The position numbers and the translations under genes were made by a program. This document shows positions 1-8,007 of a stretch of DNA of 64,000 nt, in pieces; position 1 is the stretch's first letter; each line of letters starts with the position of its first letter. The notes under the pieces were generated by a model that ran no database searches, was not told where the DNA came from, and was given only the letters and a program-made list of their open reading frames with translations. The DNA comes from Cellvibrio sp. KY-GH-1 (GTDB taxonomy: Bacteria; Pseudomonadota; Gammaproteobacteria; Pseudomonadales; Cellvibrionaceae): NCBI RefSeq assembly GCF_008806975.1, contig NZ_CP031728.1, forward strand, positions 3,927,501 to 3,991,500. The letters run 5' to 3'.

Positions 1-462
1 TACTTTCAAGGTTTCATTAGCGGGAATTTGCACTGTTAAAAAGCCATAGTCGGGACGGCCTTCAATTTTATATTCCCAGCCACGGAAACTTTCTGGTTGT
101 TCGAGTTTAACGGCGGGGGATTTTGCGTCCACTGCCTTTTTTGGTGCGGCTTCCGTTCTGGTTTCCAATGTTGATGCGCGTTCGTTGTCTGGCTCAGCAT
201 CATTATTATCAGTGGGTGCCAATGCAAGTTCAGCAACGGGTTTTACATCACACAAGAATCCTGCTTTTTCAATCGCTGCTTTAAATTTTTGCGCGGTGAT
301 TTCATCCACATTATTTTTTACGGTTACCGGAAAACTGGCCAGCATCTGCTGCGCTTTCTCTGCACTGATTTTAAAAAGCTGTGCAAAGTTAGCCGTTGCC
401 GTTGCAAGGTCTACGCCGGTGACTAATTGTCCGTTAAGTTGTACTTTGAATTGATTTTCCAT
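1..462 (-). CDS. L7/L12-like domain plus AIM24-family protein, 3' part outside the window
   Basis: The minus-strand frame opens with ATG at 462 and stays open to the window edge, giving about 154 visible residues of a partial gene. AAGGAG lies 7 bases before the ATG. Residues 1-70 (MENQFKVQLNGQLV...) resemble the small ribosomal L7/L12-like domain found fused to TIGR00266/AIM24 proteins. A charged linker follows. From about residue 130 the sequence FRGWEYKIEGRPDYGFLTV matches the start of an AIM24 beta-sandwich domain. It is the last visible gene of a minus-strand run with two further AIM24 proteins and an M48 peptidase, separated by only 11 bases from the gene before it. The function of bacterial AIM24 proteins is not established. 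The family call is fairly secure; the role is unknown. Confidence 0.7.
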   Translation of the reverse strand, partial: MENQFKVQLNGQLVTGVDLATATANFAQLFKISAEKAQQMLASFPVTVKNNVDEITAQKFKAAIEKAGFLCDVKPVAELALAPTDNNDAEPDNERASTLETRTEAAPKKAVDAKSPAVKLEQPESFRGWEYKIEGRPDYGFLTVQIPANETLKV

Positions 463-473
463 AATGCGGCTCC

Positions 474-1157
474 TTAGGCTTTGCGCACACGCAAGTTGGG
501 CGTTAATGAACCACCAAAATTATTGGCGTTGTGCGACTGGCACCAGACAGTGCCCTTGCCTTTAAATTTACATACCAGACCTTCACCACCGAGAATGGAT
601 TGCAACCAACTTTTTCCCGCTTTGGTAATGGAAAAATCAAGGGTTTCATTGAAGGCAACTATGTGGCCTGAATCCACAATGTATTCGCCATCCACTTCAA
701 TCGGATAAATTGCGCCGAAACTGGATAGCACTACTTTGCCGCGCCCTTTGAGGTTGAGCCAAAAAACGCTTTCGCCGGAGAAGAGTGATTTAAAACCTTG
801 CCAACCCATATCCATATTGATGCTCTCTTCGCACGCCAGAAATGAGCCGCTCTGCACAATCAAGTTTTCGTTATCCAATTCTACACAGAGCATATCGCCG
901 GCGAGGTTACTACCCAGCCAGATTTCACCGGCTTTTCCCTGAGGATCAAAATGATTGAGAAAAAAAGATTCGCCCGACAGCATGCGTTTGGCCGCTTTTA
1001 AAATGCCGCCGGAATTTTTTTTATGGGTGCTGGTAGTGATATTCATATGGCCGCTCATGGCAATCATGGAGCCGGCTTCGGCCGTGCAAGTTTCGCCTGC
1101 TGCCAGAGTAATTTTGGCAGCGGTATTGCCGGGTTGATTTACAAATTCGATTTTCAT
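474..1157 (-). CDS. AIM24 family protein (TIGR00266-like)
   Basis: This 227-residue protein has no signal peptide or membrane segment. It shows the repeating Gly-rich beta-strand pattern of AIM24 proteins: an early AEAGSMIAMSGH segment, a central GEIWLGSNLAGDM segment, then GEYIVDSGHIVAFNETL and GGEGLVCKFKGKGTVWCQS. The last two are the most recognisable family signatures. AAGGAG lies 6 bases upstream of the ATG. The gene sits 10 bases after the upstream AIM24 gene and 11 bases before the next, so all are probably cotranscribed. The family is named for a yeast mitochondrial protein; the bacterial members have no settled function. The product is probably cytoplasmic. Confidence 0.75.
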   Translation of the reverse strand: MKIEFVNQPGNTAAKITLAAGETCTAEAGSMIAMSGHMNITTSTHKKNSGGILKAAKRMLSGESFFLNHFDPQGKAGEIWLGSNLAGDMLCVELDNENLIVQSGSFLACEESINMDMGWQGFKSLFSGESVFWLNLKGRGKVVLSSFGAIYPIEVDGEYIVDSGHIVAFNETLDFSITKAGKSWLQSILGGEGLVCKFKGKGTVWCQSHNANNFGGSLTPNLRVRKA

Positions 1158-1167
1158 GCCGGGCTCC

Positions 1168-1830
1168 TTACCAGAACTTGGGATTCAACCAGCCAGTCAG
1201 GCCGGTAATGCTGCGCGATTGAATAATTATTTTTCCTTTGCCCTCTACGCGTGTAACCAAACCTTCACCGCCAAAGAAGCTGGAAAAAATTCCGCCAGCC
1301 AATTGCAACTTTAATTTTATACCCGGCTCATAAGCCACCAGGTGGCTGGTATCCACAATATATTCACCGTCGATTTCGCGCTCGAGCAAAGCGCCATAGG
1401 CGCCATAAAATAATTCACCATTACCACTGGCTTTTAAACGAAACAAACCTTCGCGCGCAATAAACGAAACAAAGCCGGCCCATTCCAATGTTAATTTCAC
1501 ATCTTCCGTGCAGGCCACAAATGCGCCGGGCTGCAAATAGATTTCATCGTTATCCATAGTGCGCTGGCGAATTTCACCTGGTGTACTTTGCACCAGTGTC
1601 ATGCGCCGCGGTTGTTGGGTGTTATTGGTAAAATGATTGATAAACAGGGATTCACCGCCTAGATATTTGCGCAACAGCCCTTTAAAAAATCCGCCGTTTA
1701 ATTTTGCGGTTAAATCCAGCTCGGCATCCATGCTCGACATGGCATCCGATTCGCTGATAATAGTTTCGCCGGGTTGCAGCTCCACCTCAATATAGGAAAA
1801 GGCTTGTGAGCCTTTAAGCTCAGTTTTCAT
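1168..1830 (-). CDS. AIM24 family protein, second paralogue
   Basis: This 220-residue AIM24-type beta-sandwich protein is clearly paralogous to its downstream neighbour. It shares GEYIVDTSHLVAYEPGI and GGEGLVTRVEGKGKIIIQSR, and both copies carry a GGES/GESFF-INHF segment in the first third. Its ATG lies inside the end of the M48 peptidase gene (11-base overlap), which implies translational coupling. Having two full paralogues plus a third fused copy in one operon suggests a hetero-oligomeric assembly, but that is inference. The function is unknown. Confidence 0.75.
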   Translation of the reverse strand: MKTELKGSQAFSYIEVELQPGETIISESDAMSSMDAELDLTAKLNGGFFKGLLRKYLGGESLFINHFTNNTQQPRRMTLVQSTPGEIRQRTMDNDEIYLQPGAFVACTEDVKLTLEWAGFVSFIAREGLFRLKASGNGELFYGAYGALLEREIDGEYIVDTSHLVAYEPGIKLKLQLAGGIFSSFFGGEGLVTRVEGKGKIIIQSRSITGLTGWLNPKFW

Positions 1831-3013
1831 CGTGTGATTCTCCCTGGGTATTTGTTACGAAAGTTTTGGTTGCGGTTTGCAGTTCCACAAAAGCCGCTTG
1901 TAAATTCAGATATTCAATCGACTGAGGATTTTCTTGCGCAAGGGCTGCTAATTTTTTAATACGTTCTTCGCTGGCGGGATGCGTCGATAGAAATTTAAGT
2001 GCTTGTTTTGCCAGTTCCTGATTTTCCTTATCCAGCACTTTATCCATTTGTTTTTTCTCTTCTTCAATCATCTTCTCAAAAAAGCTCGCCAGCCCGGAAG
2101 GATTCACTTTTGCTTGTTGTAAAAGGCCAAAACCTTTTACATCCGCATCGGTTTCAAAACCGCGTGAGTAACTTTGATTAAGCAATAACGGTGCAGCGCT
2201 ACTGAGTACGGCGAGCAGACCAGAAGCGTCGCCAAATACGGCGCTGGCAATCAGGTAAATTCCGCTGGCGCCAATCATATTACGCAGGCCGTGTTGCTGC
2301 TCCACGTGTTGAATTTCATGAGCCAGTACCCCAAGCAATTCTTCCGCCGAATCGGCACGCAAAATTAATTCCGAGTGAATAACCACTTGCCCACCCGGCA
2401 ATGCAAACGCATTGAGGCTGCCTTCATTCACAATACTAAAGTGATAATGGTAACGACTGTGATCGAGCGCATTTAACAGCGGGTCAACCAACGGTTTAAG
2501 CAAGCGCTCCACATCTTTGTCATCGAGCATTTTCTTGCCAAATTGATACTGCGCCATGGCGGAGTCACTCAGCGTTTGCTCCCACTCCACCGGAATTTTT
2601 TTGGCGATCAGGCCGGTAAAAAAATCCATGCGCAACACAATCAGCAGAGGCACCGCCACAATCAGCATTACCACTGTGGCCAGCAGGCCCCAACCTAACC
2701 AGTGCTGGTTGCGCGCACTGGTTAATAATGTGGAAACACTGGGCAAACGATGCAGATGCGGATCTTTCAGCACGCTGCGATCGCTGGTGTAGAAACTCCA
2801 GCTGTTTAGCAGTGGGTGTTCAAAATAGACCAGGCGATTGCTGGCACCACCAAGGCTGATTTGCAAACCCTCCAGGGGCACGCGCAAGCGCTGCTCCTGA
2901 ATAGTAAATTCAATGCTCGCCGAGTTGATAGTCATGCTGCCCGAGGCCTTTCCTCTGGGCAGTTGGGTATGAAACCCCATACAGTCGTAATGGGTGTGAG
3001 TGATAGCTTGCAC
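1820..3013 (-). CDS. Membrane-anchored M48-family zinc metallopeptidase
   Basis: The protein has 397 residues. The N-terminal ~100 residues form a beta-rich cytoplasmic segment. A hydrophobic stretch follows (about residues 105-130, WGLLATVVMLIVAVPLLIVL). The M48 catalytic domain carries HEIQH (inside LGVLAHEIQHVEQQHG) with a downstream glutamate in SRGFETDADVKG as the likely third zinc ligand. A C-terminal helix region ends in HPASEERIKKL, typical of M48 proteins. The start is GTG, with AAAGGAAAGGGA 8 bases upstream. It is the first gene of the operon with the AIM24 proteins. M48 peptidases act in envelope protein quality control; the substrate here is unknown. Confidence 0.85.
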   Translation of the reverse strand: MQAITHTHYDCMGFHTQLPRGKASGSMTINSASIEFTIQEQRLRVPLEGLQISLGGASNRLVYFEHPLLNSWSFYTSDRSVLKDPHLHRLPSVSTLLTSARNQHWLGWGLLATVVMLIVAVPLLIVLRMDFFTGLIAKKIPVEWEQTLSDSAMAQYQFGKKMLDDKDVERLLKPLVDPLLNALDHSRYHYHFSIVNEGSLNAFALPGGQVVIHSELILRADSAEELLGVLAHEIQHVEQQHGLRNMIGASGIYLIASAVFGDASGLLAVLSSAAPLLLNQSYSRGFETDADVKGFGLLQQAKVNPSGLASFFEKMIEEEKKQMDKVLDKENQELAKQALKFLSTHPASEERIKKLAALAQENPQSIEYLNLQAAFVELQTATKTFVTNTQGESHDEN

Positions 3014-3139
3014 CTGTGTTATCCCTTTCCTTTAATTTGATCTATGTGCCAAAACGGCGGCCTATGCTCGATGATTTCATCCGGCTATGCAATTGTTGAA
3101 TATCACCCTTTCACCATCAGATTTGCTTTGAACAAAACT

Positions 3140-3183
3140 TGTTCACTATGCACATATCACTTATGATAAGTGCATAGTGAACA
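3140..3183. promoter_or_regulatory. 44-bp palindromic operator upstream of the Xre/RES pair
   Basis: The 14-base arms TGTTCACTATGCAC (3140-3153) and GTGCATAGTGAACA (3170-3183) are perfect inverted repeats. The 16-base centre contains a further inverted pair, TATCA/TGATA. The palindrome ends 17 bases before the antitoxin ATG, so it can occlude the promoter or the leader. Autoregulation by the Xre antitoxin through such a dyad is typical for type II toxin-antitoxin loci; that use is inferred. Confidence 0.75.
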
Positions 3184-3199
3184 TTTTTAGGGAGGTATT

Positions 3200-3571
3200 A
3201 TGTCAGCCCTTGTACAAACCAATCCCAACCCGGCCGCTGTACTCGCCAAGGCGGTATTGAATGCCGCCGATCAGCTCGGGTTAAAACAAGCCGAGCTTGC
3301 CGCCGTACTGGGCATTCACCGCACCGCCATTAGCCGGCTCAAACAGAACCCTGCGCTGGACCCCAAATCCAAGCAGGGAGAATTGGCACTACTGCTGATC
3401 CGTATCGCCCGCGCACTCTTCGCACTAACTGGCGGCGATAAAGATTGGATCAAACACTTTATGCACAACCCCAATCAGGTAACCGGTGGTGTTCCGGCCA
3501 AGCAAATGGAATCTATTCAGGGCCTGATGCAAGTGCTGAACTTTGTTGATGCCCTGCGCGGCAAGATTTAA
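3200..3571 (+). CDS. Xre/ParS-family antitoxin of a RES-type toxin-antitoxin pair
   Basis: This 123-residue protein has a helix-turn-helix at about residues 29-50 (KQAELAAVLGIHRTAISRLK) and a C-terminal DUF2384/MbcA-ParS-Xre toxin-binding region (ALFALTGGDKDWIKHFMHNPN, then a motif ending VLNFVDALRGKI). GGGAGG stands 6 bases before the ATG. It lies 51 bases before the RES toxin gene in the usual antitoxin-first order and directly behind a large palindrome. Members of this family neutralise RES toxins and repress their own promoter. The assignment is strong from domain content and partner. Confidence 0.9.
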   Translation: MSALVQTNPNPAAVLAKAVLNAADQLGLKQAELAAVLGIHRTAISRLKQNPALDPKSKQGELALLLIRIARALFALTGGDKDWIKHFMHNPNQVTGGVPAKQMESIQGLMQVLNFVDALRGKI

Positions 3572-3622
3572 CGGGCACAAAATTCAATGGGCACGAAATT
3601 TAATGGGCAAGAGTAACGCTGA

Positions 3623-4372
3623 ATGATCTGGGAAGCTTGCGAAGGAGCAACGCAGTTACAAACAATTTCTGGCACTGCCTGGCGGTTGGTAGAAAGTCAG
3701 GAGCAAATCGCCACCCTGGGTTATGTGGATACCCTGGAAGAACAAGCACTATTGGAGGAGTTACTGGATTCGGTAAAACCGCCTTACCCCGCCAATAGCG
3801 ACGGCTATCACTACCTGCTCAAAACCCCTTTTCGTTACCCGCCATTGCGCTGGGGCTCGCGCTTCGGGCGCATTCATGAACCGGGTATTTTTTACGCTGG
3901 CGGCAACGCCCACACCACGCTCGCTGAATCAGCCTTCTACCGTTTTGTGTTTTGGTATTCGATGGCTGCATCACCCATTAAAAACACAATTACCTCCGCA
4001 CACACACTATTCAGTGTGAATTACGCAAGTCAGCGAGGTGTGAAATTACAAGTTGCGCCGTTTGATCGCTTCGCACAGCAACTCACCGATCGCAAAGATT
4101 ATTCTGCGACTCAACAACTCGGAAGCAATATGCGTGCGGCAAACGTCGAAGTCTTCGAATACCAATCGGCGCGTGATCCGCAGCGGGGCCATTGCGTCGG
4201 CTTGTTTGTTCCTGCTGCACTCTCCCAAAAAAAGCCGGCCGACATGACCCAATGGTTATGCGAGCTGGGCGCGTCTGAAGTTGCGTTCAAACAAGTGGGG
4301 CACAAAGAGATCATCCATTTTCCTGTTGATCTCTTTCTGGTGGATGGTCGTTTGCCTATGCCGGCGGCCTGA
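3623..4372 (+). CDS. RES-domain toxin (NAD+-degrading type II toxin)
   Basis: The protein has 249 residues with a RES domain. RYPPLRWGSRFGRIHEPGIFY supplies the conserved arginines and LAESAFYR the conserved glutamate. The C-terminal part (about residue 190 on, GHCVGLFVPAALS) supplies the conserved serine region. RES toxins characterised elsewhere deplete NAD+ by phosphorolysis or hydrolysis, stopping growth. The gene is paired with the Xre antitoxin immediately upstream. It is somewhat longer than minimal RES toxins (about 150-160 residues), with an N-terminal extension of about 60 residues, as in the Xre-RES proteins carrying a RES domain plus leader. No frame damage is visible, so it may be active. 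Confidence 0.85.
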   Translation: MIWEACEGATQLQTISGTAWRLVESQEQIATLGYVDTLEEQALLEELLDSVKPPYPANSDGYHYLLKTPFRYPPLRWGSRFGRIHEPGIFYAGGNAHTTLAESAFYRFVFWYSMAASPIKNTITSAHTLFSVNYASQRGVKLQVAPFDRFAQQLTDRKDYSATQQLGSNMRAANVEVFEYQSARDPQRGHCVGLFVPAALSQKKPADMTQWLCELGASEVAFKQVGHKEIIHFPVDLFLVDGRLPMPAA

Positions 4373-4439
4373 GCGATGCACCATACTAATGACTGGCGTA
4401 AACCGCTAAAACCCGTATCATAGAAGCAATTGTATTTAC

Positions 4440-4454
4440 TAGACGACTGGTCTA
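4440..4454. promoter_or_regulatory. TetR-type operator (TAGAC-N5-GTCTA) at the regulator's own start
   Basis: TAGACGACTGGTCTA ends two bases before the regulator's ATG at 4457. It recurs with one change before the SDR gene at 5097. The TAGAC/GTCTA dyad resembles the box bound by NemR/AcuR-type TetR regulators. Autorepression is inferred from position. Confidence 0.75.
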
Positions 4455-4456
4455 CT

Positions 4457-5038
4457 ATGCCTGAAACCACCAAAGATAAACTGATCGATACAGCCGTGGC
4501 GTTGTTTGCCATGAAAGGTTTTAACAACACCGGGATTGCGGAGATCCTGACCCAGGTTGGTGTGCCCAAAGGCTCTTTCTACCATTACTTCAAAAGTAAG
4601 GAAGATCTGGGACTGGCCGTCATCGACCATTACGGCGATGTGCTCTGTAAGGGTTTAGCGACCAGTTTGCAAACCAGCCAAGGCGCACCTCTGGTGCGCT
4701 TGCGCCAGTATTTCGATGAGGCATTGGCTTACTTTGGTGAACACTTTGGCCGGTGTAATTGTTTGCTGGGCAATCTGGGTCAGGAACTGGCGCTGCAGTC
4801 GGATACTATGCGCGCGGCCATTGGCCGGCATTATCTACGCGTTGAAATGTTGATTGCAGATTGTCTAACCGAAGCCAAAGCCAATGGAGAGTTGGCAAGT
4901 AGTGCCGATGAAACACTATTGGCCCGCCAGTTATTCGCTGCCTGGGAAGGTTGCCTGGTTCGCGCCAAACTGGCGCAAACAACCCAGCCACTACGGGAAT
5001 TACTGGATCTTTATTTTGGTCAGGTGCTAAAGCCCTGA
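4457..5038 (+). CDS. TetR-family regulator (NemR/AcuR-like)
   Basis: This 193-residue protein has an N-terminal TetR helix-turn-helix (about residues 24-45, GIAEILTQVGVPKGSFYHYFKSKEDL) and a ligand domain with the segment FGRCNCLLGNLGQELA. Two cysteines there recall the redox/electrophile-sensing cysteine region of NemR-like proteins. The ATG at 4457 is chosen because the operator occupies the bases just before it; an upstream in-frame TTG would place the operator inside the gene. A terminator follows at 5064-5084, then a second copy of the operator in front of an SDR oxidoreductase. It therefore probably represses itself and that enzyme, lifting on reactive carbonyls or similar electrophiles; the inducer is inferred only. 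Confidence 0.85.
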   Translation: MPETTKDKLIDTAVALFAMKGFNNTGIAEILTQVGVPKGSFYHYFKSKEDLGLAVIDHYGDVLCKGLATSLQTSQGAPLVRLRQYFDEALAYFGEHFGRCNCLLGNLGQELALQSDTMRAAIGRHYLRVEMLIADCLTEAKANGELASSADETLLARQLFAAWEGCLVRAKLAQTTQPLRELLDLYFGQVLKP

Positions 5039-5063
5039 TAGGGCTCTTAGCCAGATGAAACCG

Positions 5064-5084
5064 GAGCCGCATGGCTCTTTTTTT
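5064..5084 (+). terminator. Intrinsic terminator after the TetR regulator
   Basis: GAGCC-gcat-GGCTC is followed directly by seven T, 26 bases after the regulator stop. It separates the regulator transcript from the SDR gene, which has its own operator. Confidence 0.8.
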
Positions 5085-5096
5085 AGAGTTTTAAAC

Positions 5097-5111
5097 TAGA
5101 CGACCGGTCTA
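5097..5111. promoter_or_regulatory. Second TetR-type operator, upstream of the SDR gene
   Basis: TAGACGACCGGTCTA differs from the copy at 4440 by one base. It lies 26 bases before the SDR start codon, in promoter position. The two copies link regulator and enzyme in one regulon. Confidence 0.75.
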
Positions 5112-5137
5112 CTTTTAATCAAATGGAGTAATGAAAA

Positions 5138-5887
5138 ATGACGATTGAATGGCAAAACAAGGTGGCATTAGTCACCGGAGCTAACCGGGGTATTGGCCTG
5201 GCGTTGGTAGAAGCCCTGATCGCACGCGGTGCAAAGCGAGTCTACGTCAGCGGGCGAGATACACAGGCTATAGCGATAACCGTCGAAGCTTTAGCGCAAC
5301 CTTCAACAGAATTAATTCCCATCACCCTGGACGTAACTTCATCCTCCGACATCCGCAGAGTTCAGACGCAAATCAGCGAACTGGATTTATTGGTTAACAA
5401 TGCCGGTATCGCTCTGGCGAGTGGATTTATTCAGGACACGAGCGATAAGGTTGCCCAGTTGGAAATGGCAACCCACTACTTTGGACCGCTCAGCCTAACC
5501 CATGCGCTTTTACCATCTCTGCGTCACTCGCCCGAGGCGGCCATAGTGAATATAAGTTCTATTGCCGGTATCGCCAATATGCCATTGCTTGGCCCCTACT
5601 CTGCAGCAAAAGCTGCGCTTCACTCTTTTACCCAGGGTTTGCGCGCCGAGCTTCAGCGCGAGGAAATTTTCGTGCAGGGAGTTTATCCAGGGCCAGTGGC
5701 AACACGTTTGTCAGAAGGTTATGACCTACCCAAACCGCAACCAGCGGAGGTCGCTGAAATTATTTTGGATAGTTTGGAACAAAAAATCGAAGATGTATTT
5801 CCCGATGCCCTGTCCCAACACTGGTATCAAACCTTTAAAACGGAACCCAAGCAGTTGGAGCGCGAATACGCTGCCTGGCTTGGATAA
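5138..5887 (+). CDS. Short-chain dehydrogenase/reductase (SDR)
   Basis: The protein has 249 residues, the classical SDR size. The Rossmann cofactor motif TGANRGIG is at residues 14-21, NNAGIAL near residue 88, and the catalytic serine in NISSIAG. The YSAAK Tyr/Lys pair is near residue 151, and PGPVATRL is the usual post-catalytic loop. GGAG lies upstream of the ATG. The preceding operator matches the TetR regulator's own operator, so the enzyme is probably induced with it. An NAD(P)-dependent reduction of an aldehyde, ketone or quinone is likely; the substrate cannot be read from sequence. Confidence 0.9.
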   Translation: MTIEWQNKVALVTGANRGIGLALVEALIARGAKRVYVSGRDTQAIAITVEALAQPSTELIPITLDVTSSSDIRRVQTQISELDLLVNNAGIALASGFIQDTSDKVAQLEMATHYFGPLSLTHALLPSLRHSPEAAIVNISSIAGIANMPLLGPYSAAKAALHSFTQGLRAELQREEIFVQGVYPGPVATRLSEGYDLPKPQPAEVAEIILDSLEQKIEDVFPDALSQHWYQTFKTEPKQLEREYAAWLG

Positions 5888-5899
5888 GAGTGCTTCACC

Positions 5900-5922
5900 C
5901 TCAACAGGGATGTTGAGTTTTT
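5900..5922 (+). terminator. Intrinsic terminator after the SDR gene
   Basis: CTCAACA-ggga-TGTTGAG is followed by a T run, 13 bases after the SDR stop and just before the convergent CAP-protein stop. Confidence 0.7.
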
Positions 5923-5939
5923 AAAATTTCATGGAGCTT

Positions 5940-7235
5940 CTAGGGCGCATTCACGTTCAAATTATTGCCCGTTTTAATCACATCCAATTTACGATTTTTT
6001 CCCGATACCTGTACCGAATAAAAAACCGGTGCGCCCAAGGCATTGCCGGTAATACTTAATTCGTAATTGCCATTGGGGAGCGGGATTGAATAGGCACCAG
6101 TGTTGTAAACGGGGTAGGATTTGCTATTGGTGGTGATGGTAATTCCATTCAGGCCTTCACCCACATCGTAAAATTCATTGTTATTTTTATCCTCATAAAT
6201 CACACCCGTTAAAAAATAGCTGGAGCCCGATTTTGCAAAATTCTGGGTGAGCATGGAGGATAAATAATTGCGGTCATCACTCATGAAATAGCCTTGTTGT
6301 TGCCCAACGCCCAATTCGCGATAATTCTCGTTAAGAATATTCACGCGATGACCCGGCGATTTAAATAATCCCTCATGTTGCGAAACGGCATAACTCGTTA
6401 AATTAATACTGTTGCCAGTAGTACCACCCCAGGCAATATTTTCACCGCTCATCCAACTGCCGGTAAATTGATAACCCACCGCCTGCATACGCTCGTGCGG
6501 TGTGGAATTATTGACACCGGTGTGCGAAAACACATCCGCATCCAGCATCCATTGCGAATGCAAACGCGCCGATTCGATTAACAATAGATTATGAGTGAGC
6601 GGCTGTTTAGGTGTATCGGTAATTTGTGTTCCGGTAATGCCATCATTTAAACCAATACCTAAACGCGCGGCTTCAGCGCCAGGGTTAGCACGCGCACGAT
6701 TTATTAATTCAACCACTAATACTTCTTGCGCGGTTGGCTGTTTGGCAAGGTCAATCGACCCTGGAGTGGCACTGACTTCGCCACTTGCAGTACTTTCGCG
6801 ATCCGCTTGGATCGCAGTAACCACAAAATAATAGGTTTCGCCATTGCGCAAATTATTAATCACAGTCGGTGAAGTTACGTTATCCACGCGGGTACCATCA
6901 TCAAAGCTGGCAATATTGTTAATTAAAATATTGGCTTCGGACGCGTAGTAGATACGATAACCAGTTGCTCCGGACACCGGATTCCAAGTCATAGTCACTG
7001 AAGCATTGCTTGCAATTGCCGTCAGGTTTTGCGGGGCAGCCAGTGTTCCGCTAGATGAATTGGCTAGTGAACTTAACGAACTGGCCGACGAACTTGTTGC
7101 TGTTGAGCTGGAGGCGGGTGAACTGGTGCCCGGTGATGGATTCGAATTGCCACCACCGGATCCACCACCACAAGCGGCTAAGGTCGATACAATAAAAACA
7201 ACTAATAATTGTTGCGGAAATAAATTTCTACTCAT
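5940..7235 (-). CDS. Secreted lipoprotein with polyserine linker, fibronectin III and CAP (SCP/PR1) domain
   Basis: About 431 residues from the ATG at 7235, a lipoprotein start (MSRNLFPQQLLVVFIVSTLAA then lipobox cysteine followed by GGGSGGG). Next come a Ser/Thr/Pro-rich linker, a fibronectin type III domain (about residues 65-160, ...SVTMTWNPVSGATGYRIYY... NGETYYFVVTA) and a CAP domain (about residues 170-320: HSQWMLDADVFSHTG, GENIAWGG, SPGHRVNILNENYRELGVG). The C-terminal ~80 residues are a beta-sandwich with an SDR-like DKNNNEFYDVGE calcium-type loop. An in-frame TTG at 7277 is less likely because the signal peptide starts at 7235. CAP proteins bind lipids or glycans, and some are proteases. 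The CGGG and polyserine design recurs in the GH9 lipoprotein at 35.8 kb. Confidence 0.85.
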   Translation of the reverse strand: MSRNLFPQQLLVVFIVSTLAACGGGSGGGNSNPSPGTSSPASSSTATSSSASSLSSLANSSSGTLAAPQNLTAIASNASVTMTWNPVSGATGYRIYYASEANILINNIASFDDGTRVDNVTSPTVINNLRNGETYYFVVTAIQADRESTASGEVSATPGSIDLAKQPTAQEVLVVELINRARANPGAEAARLGIGLNDGITGTQITDTPKQPLTHNLLLIESARLHSQWMLDADVFSHTGVNNSTPHERMQAVGYQFTGSWMSGENIAWGGTTGNSINLTSYAVSQHEGLFKSPGHRVNILNENYRELGVGQQQGYFMSDDRNYLSSMLTQNFAKSGSSYFLTGVIYEDKNNNEFYDVGEGLNGITITTNSKSYPVYNTGAYSIPLPNGNYELSITGNALGAPVFYSVQVSGKNRKLDVIKTGNNLNVNAP

Positions 7236-7335
7236 AGCTGCAGTACCCAATCTCGCTAGTTGTAAAAATACTAACAAGATTGGCGGTTTTTATCCGAGAC
7301 CCTAACCACACCTAAGGTGTGACGGGTTGTTTGCA

Positions 7336-7791
7336 TCACCAAGCTTTGTAAGGTAAAAACTTGCCATTTAAATTGATAATTACCCGATCGCCTTTGGGAT
7401 TTTCTTCTTTGCCAATCTCCATCGAAAAATCGATGGCACTCATAATGCCATCGCCAAATTTCTCGTGGATGATTTCTTTGATCGTCGGCCCGTATACACC
7501 GATCATTTCATAAAGGCGGTAAATTAACGGATCTTGCGGGATGCTGTGTTCCCAACTTTTACTGGGACATTGCATTAACGCCAGTTTCGCCGCTTCGGGC
7601 AAATCAAATAATTTACACAGTGCTTCTGCTTTATCAGCTGGAGCGCTGTTCATACCCAAACATACCGACGTCGTCCACACTGGCGACATACCAATGCTGG
7701 CAGCAATGCCTTCCCAGCTCAAATTCAGTTTTTGTTTGGCCAGCACAATTGCTTCTACAACGTCTTGTTTTTTCATCGCTACTTTTTCCAT
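7336..7791 (-). CDS. cynS: Cyanase (cyanate hydratase)
   Basis: The protein has 151 residues, the normal family length (about 150-156). It catalyses bicarbonate-dependent breakdown of cyanate to ammonia and CO2. The N-terminal half is a HTH-like dimerisation domain (LSWEGIAASIGMSPVWTTSV). The C-terminal half carries the catalytic triad: Arg and Glu in YRLYEMIGVYG and Ser in IMSAIDFSM. The ATG at 7791 has AGAGG 8 bases upstream; the TTG just before it is not needed. The gene is divergent from a sigma-54 activator, with a -24/-12-type promoter between them, which points to nitrogen-linked or cyanate-linked control instead of the LysR-type CynR of E. coli. Confidence 0.95.
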   Translation of the reverse strand: MEKVAMKKQDVVEAIVLAKQKLNLSWEGIAASIGMSPVWTTSVCLGMNSAPADKAEALCKLFDLPEAAKLALMQCPSKSWEHSIPQDPLIYRLYEMIGVYGPTIKEIIHEKFGDGIMSAIDFSMEIGKEENPKGDRVIINLNGKFLPYKAW

Positions 7792-7922
7792 CAAAATTAC
7801 CTCTGGGTGATTGCCTGTTTGCTGTGCACCGGCTTTTGGGAATGGTCTTGATTAAGGCAGATTTAATCCGTTGCTCAATTGAATGGTCGGCCTTGTCTAC
7901 TCACGCGCATCACAGCCATTAT

Positions 7923-7938
7923 TGCGATAGTCATGCCA
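7923..7938 (-). promoter_or_regulatory. Candidate sigma-54 (-24/-12) promoter for cynS
   Basis: On the minus strand the sequence reads TGGCATGACTATCGCA. It has GG and GC elements 12 bases apart and matches the TGGCAC-N5-TTGCA consensus with two mismatches. It lies about 135 bases upstream of the cynS start. The flanking divergent gene encodes a sigma-54 activator, which strengthens the call. Confidence 0.6.
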
Positions 7939-8007
7939 ATATCCCCTTATCAGTTTAAGTGACTGATTCATCGAGATTTTTTATTTTTAATCGCAGAACC
8001 TACTACA

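Noticed and set aside
4111..4569. Minus-strand open frame over the RES toxin end
   Set aside because: It overlaps the RES gene and the TetR operator and start; no protein family is visible.
7307..7321. CACACC/GGTGTG hairpin after cynS
   Set aside because: It is too short and has no T run in the cynS direction; not supported as a terminator.
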